A stretch of DNA of 10,742 nt. Source: Robiginitomaculum sp. (lineage in GTDB: Bacteria; Pseudomonadota; Alphaproteobacteria; Caulobacterales; Maricaulaceae). Below the pieces are notes generated by a model that searched no databases, was not told the origin of the DNA, and saw only the letters and a list, made by a program, of their open reading frames with translations. The stretch covers positions 1-10,742 of the forward strand of contig JAKITZ010000067.1 in assembly GCA_021647805.1 (NCBI GenBank). The letters are read 5' to 3'. The first letter of the stretch is position 1. Each line of letters starts with the position of its first letter. Shown one piece after another: positions 6,112-10,742 of this stretch. Made by a program: the position numbers and the translations under genes.

Positions 6112-7062
6112 TTATTCGGTAATAATAAATCCGCTAGACTGTAGAGCGTCTGCTTGATTCTCGATCCATGCGGTGACATTGGCATGTGGTAATAAACCTT
6201 TTTCATCAGAAACATAGTTCAAACCGTCCAAGACCTTTGCATACGGACCAAACCCTTGCACTCTAAATGGAATTACAATGGCAATACCGCCCTCTTGTTC
6301 TGCTCTTTTAACGAAATGGCGAATTTCTTTTGATGCCATAACACGTTTTGCTCTCCAGTCCTCACGTAACGTCATAACCTGCACCCGACGAAACGGGAAT
6401 GTAGAATCAATTAGGCTTGTGCGCTCTGAAATAGCCGCAATCCAGCGCTGATTTTCTTCATCATCACCGGGGCCGTGCGCCAGTATCAACACATCTTCAT
6501 CCGCCGGGTTTTGGCTAAGCCCCTCGGCTCTTACCTCAAGAACAACATCCATTAGTTCAGAATTTCCCAAACCCTCTTTACTCATCGCAAACTTGGAAAT
6601 TGCCTTGATCTTCCAAAAACCCATTTTGTGGCCATTCGGCATTTGCACCATATCGCCCATATCATGAGTGGAATGATCTACAAATTGCGGAGCGCCTTCG
6701 CGAAGACCAAGTATTTTTTCTGTGCGTTGATACCAACTTTCCCCAGAAATAAACAACCGAACTACACCGATTTTGCTCACACCTTTGGTTTCTAACCTAG
6801 TAACGGCTTCTTGAATTGAATTAGCATCAGCCATGCCAAATGCAATTTCAATAGGGTAATAATCCTGAAGCGGCTTGATCGCAGAAACAACGCTCGCATT
6901 CCAAACAGCTGTCCCACCATGCGCCATCAATAACACGCCGTATTGTGGGTCAGTATACGCAACATTACTGTTACTTTTTTCGACAGTTTGCGATGAATTT
7001 ACACTCGCACAGCCGGCAATAATTATAATTGCAAACAATGGTAAATAATTTTTGATGTTCAT
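6112..7062 (-). CDS. Lipoprotein with CbiX/SirB-like (class II chelatase fold) domains
   Basis: I chose ATG 7062 because it gives a lipoprotein signal peptide: MNIKN, a hydrophobic stretch YLPLFAIIII, and the lipobox IAGC with Cys18. The frame runs up to 7200, but that extra part carries no signal and overlaps the promoter. The mature protein (316 residues in total) has two half-domains: GVLLMAHGG with His48, and VLILAHGPGDD with His196. Both resemble the first strand of CbiX/SirB sirohydrochlorin chelatases. In the first half GVSKIGVVRLFISG is the matching second motif, but it continues GESW where related proteins carry an S-H-S type histidine. Metal insertion is therefore doubtful. Residues 121-150 are His/Met-rich (VDHSTHDMGDM, NGHKMG), so metal binding of some kind is possible. 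The protein is probably membrane-anchored in the cell envelope. An FNR-type box lies upstream, and the function is unknown. Confidence 0.75.
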   Translation of the reverse strand: MNIKNYLPLFAIIIIAGCASVNSSQTVEKSNSNVAYTDPQYGVLLMAHGGTAVWNASVVSAIKPLQDYYPIEIAFGMADANSIQEAVTRLETKGVSKIGVVRLFISGESWYQRTEKILGLREGAPQFVDHSTHDMGDMVQMPNGHKMGFWKIKAISKFAMSKEGLGNSELMDVVLEVRAEGLSQNPADEDVLILAHGPGDDEENQRWIAAISERTSLIDSTFPFRRVQVMTLREDWRAKRVMASKEIRHFVKRAEQEGGIAIVIPFRVQGFGPYAKVLDGLNYVSDEKGLLPHANVTAWIENQADALQSSGFIITE

Positions 7063-7147
7063 TTTTGACTCGATTATATTTGAATTAACTGATTTGTATT
7101 GATAATGCGAATGAATTGCAAGTGAAGGTGGAGAATTAATTACTATA

Positions 7148-7188
7148 TTTATAATGATATGCCCGCACAAGAAATTGATCAGAATCAA
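7148..7188 (-). promoter_or_regulatory. FNR/FixK box with class II promoter for the lipoprotein gene
   Basis: TTGATCAGAATCAA at 7175-7188 is a perfect TTGAT-N4-ATCAA site. On the minus strand TATAAA (7153-7148) lies 21 bp further on and matches the -10 consensus at 5/6. That predicts transcription starting near 7141 with the box centred at about -40.5. The textbook class II centre is -41.5. The leader would be about 78 nt. For the divergent thioesterase gene the box lies far upstream (its start codon is 126 bp away), so any effect there is less clear. Confidence 0.6.
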
Positions 7189-7194
7189 GCCATC

Positions 7195-7236
7195 TGGCAA
7201 ATCGTTAAAATGAACGATTGGTAATATTATTTGCCA
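7195..7236. promoter_or_regulatory. Nested dyad with TTTGCCAA motifs upstream of the thioesterase gene
   Basis: The outer arms are TGGCAAAT (7195-7202) and ATTTGCCA (7229-7236). Inside them, AATCGTT (7200-7206) pairs with AACGATT (7213-7219). A further TTTGCCAA copy is at 7258-7265. A candidate promoter for the downstream gene is TTGACG (7245-7250), 17 bp, TCTATT (7268-7273), so the dyad would lie just upstream of the -35. The binding protein is unknown. Confidence 0.35.
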
Positions 7237-7313
7237 AAAACATGTTGACGATTTGCTTTTGCCAAACTCTATTCAATAGTAAGTCCCTCCCAAATAAACA
7301 GGTAATTCGAACT

Positions 7314-7757
7314 ATGAGCAATAAAAAACAACTCCCGCCAAAAGGATATAAACAATGGTCACAAGAAGACCGGTTCGAGCATAGAAATGGACCATTATTT
7401 ATTCACGAAACTTATGATCCTCCGAAAGGACAAGGACTAATACGGTTTTTTGCCGAGCAAAAACATTGTAATGGCGGCGGAGCAATTCATGGCGGCATGT
7501 TAATGACATTTGCTGATGGCGCCATGTTCGCAATCGCCCACAAAGAGTTTAAGGGAAGTTTTGGCGTAACGGTGACGATGAATAATGAATTTATTTATCC
7601 GGGCTGGCCTAACCAATGGATTGAAGCAACAGGTAAGGTCACGCGCGCCACTAAATCGGGAATGGTTTTTGTCCGTGGAGAGCTATTCACCCAAGATCAA
7701 ATATTGATGACATTTTCCGGACTTCTGAAGCGTATACACAAAAAACCGATTGATTAA
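7314..7757 (+). CDS. PaaI-like hotdog-fold acyl-CoA thioesterase family protein
   Basis: The 147-residue product begins at ATG 7314 (MSNKKQLPPKGYKQW). The frame is open to 7218, but the upstream residues are not hotdog-like and fall in the promoter zone. The ribosome-binding site is only AGG at 7300-7302 with a longish 11-nt gap. The core motif GGGAIHGGMLMTFADGAMFAIA, in two parts GGGAIHGGM and FADGAMF, has HGG at residues 59-61 and Asp68. This is the central helix signature of PaaI/4HBT-type thioesterases, in which the HGG loop and an acidic residue position the thioester. A strand with TVTMNNEFI and the ending GKVTRATKSGMVFVRGEL complete the fold. The family hydrolyses acyl-CoA, often aryl-CoA, but the substrate here cannot be read from sequence. 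No neighbour points to phenylacetate degradation. Confidence 0.8.
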   Translation: MSNKKQLPPKGYKQWSQEDRFEHRNGPLFIHETYDPPKGQGLIRFFAEQKHCNGGGAIHGGMLMTFADGAMFAIAHKEFKGSFGVTVTMNNEFIYPGWPNQWIEATGKVTRATKSGMVFVRGELFTQDQILMTFSGLLKRIHKKPID

Positions 7758-7848
7758 GAAATTGAATACCATTTCAATATTGCATAGCATCGTATATTAG
7801 CATATACAAAAGTACGCCTACATATAAATCAATGTCGGCATTTCTAAA

Positions 7849-7882
7849 TTTTGGCAAATATTACTGTCAATATTACTGTCAA
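7849..7882. repeat. TTGGCAAA motif followed by a 12-bp tandem repeat upstream of the permease gene
   Basis: TATTACTGTCAA occurs twice head-to-tail at 7859-7870 and 7871-7882 with no mismatch. Immediately before it, TTTTGGCAAA (7849-7858) is the exact reverse complement of the TTTGCCAAAA seen at 7230-7239. The pair of repeats lies about 85-108 bp before the permease start. The spacing of about one helical turn suits cooperative binding of a regulator to one DNA face, which is inference. Confidence 0.4.
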
Positions 7883-7885
7883 ATC

Positions 7886-7932
7886 AAAACCACCCAGTCC
7901 TTAACTAACTGGCCATAGGTTTTGTGTATGAT
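7886..7932 (+). promoter_or_regulatory. Nested dyad and candidate -10 of the permease-usp operon
   Basis: AAAACC (7886-7891) pairs with GGTTTT (7918-7923), and inside them CCAGT (7894-7898) pairs with ACTGG (7908-7912). Directly after comes TATGAT (7927-7932), a 5/6 match to the -10 consensus, 34 bp before the start ATG. No good -35 is present 17 bp upstream. An activator bound at the dyad could replace it. Confidence 0.3.
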
Positions 7933-7966
7933 GGTGAATTACTGACCATATCGATTGGATAATAAA

Positions 7967-9433
7967 ATGCGCGCAAATATTCGCCAATCTGGTACGCCAG
8001 TGTTGCGAAGTATTGTGCTTTTTTTGCGTGAGAAAAAATGGCTCTTATTTGCCATAATCGTTGGAGCAGCCTTCTACCTTGCACCAACCCCCGAAGGATT
8101 ATCCCGCGAAGGGCAATTGGTTCTGGTGATTTCAGTGGTCGCAGTGGTTTTGTTTGTAACTGAACCAATACCATTACCTGCGGTCGCCTTTATGATCATA
8201 GTTTCGCAAGTTTTGTTATTGGGGCGAAACTCAAGTGACGTTGCCCAATCTTTGATGAGCGATTCAGTATTGTTTATTATCGGCTCATTAATGCTTGCCG
8301 TGGCGGTGGTTAAGCAAAAACTAGACAAACGCTTAGCCTATATGATCGTTAGAATGTCTGGAACAAAAACCCGCAATATAGCAATTGGTATTGCCGTTGT
8401 TTCAGGTTTATTGGCCTCAGTTATCGGTGAGCATACCGTTGCGGCAATGATGCTTCCGGTGGCGCTTACGCTTATTACTCTAACATCCGATGACCCAAAA
8501 AAAGTACGAAACTTAGCAGCAGTACTGTTGTTTTCCATTGCCTATGGTAGCTCCATCGCCGGAATAGGTACGCCATCAGGCGGAGCGCGCAATGCTATTA
8601 TGGTCGGTTATTGGAAAGAGTTTTTCTATGACCCGAATGACCCCAACACTGCCAAATTTTTGGTTGATTATGTAAAATGGGTAATAGTTTCGTATCCTGT
8701 TTTTCTGGCACAATTACCATTTGTGATTATAATTTTATTCTCGACATTCAAACCAGAATACAAGCACCTAACCCGCGCAGTGGTTAAATTGCGCTCGCAA
8801 ATCGAGATTGAAGGCCCTATGCAGCCCTCTCACTTTCTAACCATCGGTTTATTCTTCATTACCGTACTTGGCTGGATTTTCTTTTCGGGAGCCATTGGTT
8901 TAGGCATGATTGCCTTAATGGGTGGAACAGCTTTTATGATCTTTGGGCTGGTAAGATGGGAAGACTTGAACTCTGGTGTAAACTGGGGGGTGGTATGGCT
9001 ATATGCAGCAGCAATTTCGCTTGGCATAGAGATGAAAGACACCGGTGCTGCCATGTGGCTGGCCGATAGTTTCTTGAAAGTATTACCTGAGTCTATGGAA
9101 AGCGGAATTCCATTCTTAGCCTCAGTGTCCATACTGACAACCTTGGTAACCAATACCATGTCCAATGGTGCCGCAGTTGCTGTTTTAGGGCCGATTACAT
9201 TAGACTTAGCACACAGCACCGGATCGAGTGAACTGGTGGTCGGATTTGTCACCTCGATTTCTTCAGCATTTGCATACCTTACCGTGATTGGCACACCGGC
9301 ATGCACGATTGTTTACGCATCCGGTTACTTAAAGACTACAGATTTTCTAAAAGTAGGCTATAAAATGGTAATTATGTCGACTATTATCTTATTACTTTTT
9401 GCCGCCTTATACTGGCCAATGATCGGTCTATAG
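7967..9433 (+). CDS. DASS/SLC13-type anion permease with atypical signature motifs
   Basis: The start at ATG 7967 (MRANIRQSG) is preferred to TTG 7955. GGA lies 7 bp upstream. The 488-residue protein has about 11-12 hydrophobic segments. It shows the DASS inverted-repeat plan: SSIAGIGTPSGGARNAIMVG (about residues 195-214) and IGTPACTIVYASGYLKTTDF (441-460) correspond to the two TP-containing segments of the family. The helix-breaking loops that carry the SNT signature in Na+/dicarboxylate members read EHT (155-157, in GEHTVAAMMLP) and SNG (399-401, in TNTMSNGAAVAVLGP). DASS proteins carry succinate, citrate, sulfate or related anions across the inner membrane, usually with Na+. The substrate and coupling ion here are uncertain. 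A usp gene follows after 16 bp, so the two are probably co-transcribed and perhaps functionally coupled. Confidence 0.85.
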   Translation: MRANIRQSGTPVLRSIVLFLREKKWLLFAIIVGAAFYLAPTPEGLSREGQLVLVISVVAVVLFVTEPIPLPAVAFMIIVSQVLLLGRNSSDVAQSLMSDSVLFIIGSLMLAVAVVKQKLDKRLAYMIVRMSGTKTRNIAIGIAVVSGLLASVIGEHTVAAMMLPVALTLITLTSDDPKKVRNLAAVLLFSIAYGSSIAGIGTPSGGARNAIMVGYWKEFFYDPNDPNTAKFLVDYVKWVIVSYPVFLAQLPFVIIILFSTFKPEYKHLTRAVVKLRSQIEIEGPMQPSHFLTIGLFFITVLGWIFFSGAIGLGMIALMGGTAFMIFGLVRWEDLNSGVNWGVVWLYAAAISLGIEMKDTGAAMWLADSFLKVLPESMESGIPFLASVSILTTLVTNTMSNGAAVAVLGPITLDLAHSTGSSELVVGFVTSISSAFAYLTVIGTPACTIVYASGYLKTTDFLKVGYKMVIMSTIILLLFAALYWPMIGL

Positions 9434-9449
9434 AAAGATAGGTGTTTTG

Positions 9450-10382
9450 ATGTCCAACGAAAAACAATTCCAAATACTGGTATGTATTGACGGCTCCGAA
9501 AGTTCGTATTCCGGCTTGCGTTATGCGGTTCGCATGGGGGCTGATCATACCGCTGATCTTACTTTGTTGTTTGTTCGTCCGCTTGATCAAGGATTAGGTA
9601 GCGGCGGCTTGCAGATGGATATAGCTCGTGAAAATATGCTTAACTGGGGTCATGAACTTCCCGGAATGCGCGCCTTAAAGCGTGGCCGTGATATGTTGGT
9701 GGAAATGGGATTTATGGAAGATAGCTGGAAAGAACAAGTCGTCCATACCGATGTACGCGGTGATAAACTAGGCGACAACTCAATCATTTACACCAATGAA
9801 GATGGCGCAAAAATCACTCTTGAGATGATGGTCTCACCTTCAGTTGAACGGGGAATTCTTGATGAAATTGAAATTGGCGAATATGATATAACAATTATTG
9901 GCATGTGCTCCGAAGAAGAAATGGGAGCAGGAAAGATCAAGCCTGCAACCACAATGGCCGTAGTTAGCCAATCCCCTACTCCGGTTCTAGTCGCCAGAGA
10001 GCTAGAACAAGAACACGGCCATTTTATGTGTGTTGATTTTACCGACAAAGCAATTGAGGCTGCAGTTAAAGACGCAAAAATAGCGGTTCGTTGTCACTGC
10101 CCAATTTATCTATATTCAGTTGCCGAAACCGACGATGAGCTTCCCATAGCATTGGGTGTAGTCGCCCGCGCCAAAGCTGCAATTGAGGCAGCGGGAATGC
10201 AAGTAGTTAGTGACTCTGTGGAAATTGGTAACCCTGTAGAGAAAATTCTTGAACAGGGTAGAAAATATTCATTGATTGTATTGGCTGATACATCGGTAAA
10301 AGGTCTACGACGCTTTTTTCAAACCTCGGTAGCTTACGAGGTATTACAGCGTGCCGAAAACTCTGTGATGATCGTTAGGTAA
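9450..10382 (+). CDS. Tandem universal stress protein (two Usp domains)
   Basis: The start at ATG 9450 (MSNEKQFQILVCIDGSES) has AGGTG at 9440-9444 with 5-bp spacing. A TTG directly before it is less likely. The 310-residue product carries two Usp folds. Domain 1 is about residues 7-183, opening with QILVCIDGSESSYSGLRYAV and ending SPTPVLVARE. It is longer than usual because of material around residues 45-130. Domain 2 is about 190-310, ending AYEVLQRAENSVMIVR. The ATP-binding glycine motif (G-x2-G-x9-G-S/T) of UspFG-type members is not intact. Domain 1 reads GMCSEEEMGAGKIKPATT, and domain 2 reads ADTSVKGLRRFFQTS with Gln before Thr-Ser. It may therefore be a non-nucleotide-binding, UspA-like partner. 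It lies directly behind the permease gene, which suggests that the cytosolic stress protein modulates or accompanies that transporter. This coupling is inferred. Confidence 0.85.
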   Translation: MSNEKQFQILVCIDGSESSYSGLRYAVRMGADHTADLTLLFVRPLDQGLGSGGLQMDIARENMLNWGHELPGMRALKRGRDMLVEMGFMEDSWKEQVVHTDVRGDKLGDNSIIYTNEDGAKITLEMMVSPSVERGILDEIEIGEYDITIIGMCSEEEMGAGKIKPATTMAVVSQSPTPVLVARELEQEHGHFMCVDFTDKAIEAAVKDAKIAVRCHCPIYLYSVAETDDELPIALGVVARAKAAIEAAGMQVVSDSVEIGNPVEKILEQGRKYSLIVLADTSVKGLRRFFQTSVAYEVLQRAENSVMIVR

Positions 10383-10391
10383 GTAAAAATG

Positions 10392-10559
10392 GTACGCGCC
10401 GAATGAAAGCAGTCTTTCAATTTCGGCAAACCGGTACTTGAACCGCCAAAGTTTTCCGCCCCTAACCGTTACATTGACATAAAGACCATCAAAATCCGCT
10501 ACCTTATAGGGCTTCTTTCGAGGTTTTAACGCCCGTAGCTTGGCATCTGTTAACGCGAT
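10392..10559 (-). pseudogene. N-terminal (DUF4102-like) remnant of a tyrosine integrase
   Basis: About 56 codons match the arm-binding domain of P4-type integrases: ALTDAKLRALKPRKKPYKVA, then DGLYVNV, GGKLWRFKYRF and RLLSFGAY. Homology stops after GAY(H) at about 10392, 10 bp beyond the stop of the universal stress protein gene. The catalytic domain is absent. The position where Met is expected (M-A-L-T-D-A) is occupied by an Ile codon ATC at 10559-10557. The frame continues open upstream to 10718 without family-like residues. A TTG eleven bases further upstream in frame is the nearest conceivable start. This is the debris of an integrated island or prophage. Confidence 0.75.
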
Positions 10560-10592
10560 TGCATACTCCCAACCCAAGGGGTGTTTTGAATT

Positions 10593-10611
10593 ATACCCCC
10601 AAAAATACCCC
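10593..10611. repeat. Short direct repeats behind the integrase remnant
   Basis: ATACCCC occurs at 10593-10599 and 10605-10611 with 12-bp phasing. On the integrase coding strand this reads GGGGTAT, TTTTG, GGGGTAT, followed by AAT. Similar G-rich direct repeats lie upstream of many P4-type integrase genes and may be arm-type binding sites. That comparison is from memory. No tRNA 3' end was found next to them. Confidence 0.3.
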
Positions 10612-10630
10612 TCTAAACTCACGACACAAG

Positions 10631-10658
10631 TGCAACACTTTGCTAGAAAGATGTTGCA
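10631..10658 (+). promoter_or_regulatory. Hairpin over the ribosome-binding region of the IS30 transposase
   Basis: TGCAACA (10631-10637) and TGTTGCA (10652-10658) are perfect reverse complements. The stem continues with CTTT (10638-10641) against AAAG (10647-10650), one A being bulged, around the 5-nt loop GCTAG. The right arm ends immediately before the ATG at 10659 and covers the purine-rich GAAAGA, so it could block translation. It could also include the terminal inverted repeat of the element. Confidence 0.45.
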
Positions 10659-10742
10659 ATGGGAAAAACATACAGGCAGCTCAGCCTTGACGAGCGGATA
10701 GAGATATACCGTCTGCATGCAGACGGTATATCCATAAGAAAA
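10659..10742 (+). CDS. IS30-family transposase, first 28 codons, cut by window end
   Basis: The frame from ATG 10659 reads MGKTYRQLSLDERIEIYRLH and continues ADGISIRK to the edge. This is the start of the N-terminal helix-turn-helix of IS30-family DDE transposases (typically a Y-x-x-L-S/T-x-x-E-R-x-x-I motif followed by a G-x-S-x-R-x-I-A helix). IS30-type enzymes move by copy-out paste-in through circular intermediates. Only the DNA-binding start is visible, so whether the copy is intact cannot be judged. The element's left end should be at or before 10631. Its exact border against the integrase remnant is not resolved. Confidence 0.75.
   Translation, partial: MGKTYRQLSLDERIEIYRLHADGISIRK
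10703..10732. repeat. Perfect 30-bp palindrome inside the transposase coding sequence
   Basis: The left half GATATACCGTCTGCA (10703-10717) and the right half TGCAGACGGTATATC (10718-10732) are exact reverse complements with no spacer. It codes for the helix region EIYRLHADGIS of the transposase. As RNA it would form a strong hairpin 44 nt after the start codon. As DNA it could extrude or serve as a dimer binding site. Confidence 0.9.

Noticed and set aside
7063..7200. Upstream extension of the lipoprotein to 7200
   Set aside because: It would bury the lipoprotein signal peptide inside the protein and cover the FNR box and -10.
7218..7313. Upstream extension of the thioesterase to 7218
   Set aside because: Its residues are unlike hotdog proteins and the stretch holds promoter-like sequence. 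ATG 7314 gives the normal length.
7761..7778. Second FNR-like box or terminator after the thioesterase gene (ATTGAA...TTCAAT)
   Set aside because: The half-sites TTGA and TCAA are 8 bp apart where FNR needs 6. The hairpin is short and AT-only with no T-run.
7886..7923. Nested dyad as intrinsic terminator of the thioesterase gene
   Set aside because: The stem is broken by mismatches and low in GC, and lies over 125 bp after the stop. Its place next to a -10-like sequence suits regulation better.
10344..10391. C-terminal part of the minus-strand integrase frame
   Set aside because: Residues after GAYH overlap the stress-protein gene on the opposite strand and have no integrase similarity.
10386..10430. 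Hairpin CCGAA..GAAAG/CTTTC..TTCGG as terminator of the stress-protein gene
   Set aside because: It lies within the integrase-homologous coding sequence, contains a bulge and has no following T-run.
1..10742. tRNA or rRNA gene, especially an integrase attachment tRNA near the right end
   Set aside because: No cloverleaf, T-loop GTTCRA-type or CCA-end pattern was found on either strand by reading.

Overview
This window looks like chromosome from a Gram-negative proteobacterium. The signs are a lipoprotein signal with a classical lipobox, an OxyR with the proteobacterial redox cysteines, an FNR/FixK-type box, and IS30 and P4-type integrase remnants. An intergenic palindrome at 4896-4940 resembles a sequence I remember as dispersed in alphaproteobacterial intergenic regions. 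Alphaproteobacteria are therefore my best guess, held at moderate confidence. GC content appears higher in the first 3.7 kb than in the rest, judged by eye.

Region 1 (1-3737, + strand) is the 3' part of a very large, probably exported protein whose start lies outside the window. It has one partial and 13 complete tandem units of about 58 residues (modal DNA period 174 bp), then a choice-of-anchor D (ASPM-SPD-2-Hydin-like) module, then about 370 residues of beta-rich sequence that I cannot name with confidence.

Region 2 (3905-6054) is a peroxide-defence locus. oxyR is on the minus strand and is divergent from dps and a Prx5-like peroxiredoxin, which probably form a two-gene operon. The 210-bp divergent intergenic region holds a candidate oxyR promoter, a LysR-type near-palindrome, a larger palindromic element, and a 13-bp-arm inverted repeat just upstream of dps. 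A bidirectional terminator at 6076-6109 closes the operon.

Region 3 (6112-7757) has a minus-strand lipoprotein with a CbiX/SirB-like (sirohydrochlorin chelatase fold) body, divergent from a PaaI-like hotdog thioesterase. Between them is a perfect FNR/FixK box, placed as expected for class II activation of the lipoprotein gene.

Region 4 (7967-10382) is a likely two-gene operon of a DASS/SLC13-type anion permease and a tandem universal stress protein, 16 bp apart. The permease has altered signature motifs, and the stress protein lacks a recognisable ATP-binding glycine motif.

Region 5 (10383-10742) is mobile-element debris. It holds the N-terminal DUF4102-like fragment of a tyrosine integrase (minus strand), with no start codon where one is expected, and the first 28 codons of an IS30-family transposase (+ strand) running off the window. 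A hairpin covers the transposase start region, and a perfect 30-bp palindrome lies inside its coding sequence.

Taken together, regions 2 to 4 are weighted towards stress and oxygen response (peroxide sensing, iron sequestration, peroxide reduction, low-oxygen control, universal stress protein). No tRNA, rRNA, CRISPR array or complete mobile element was seen.
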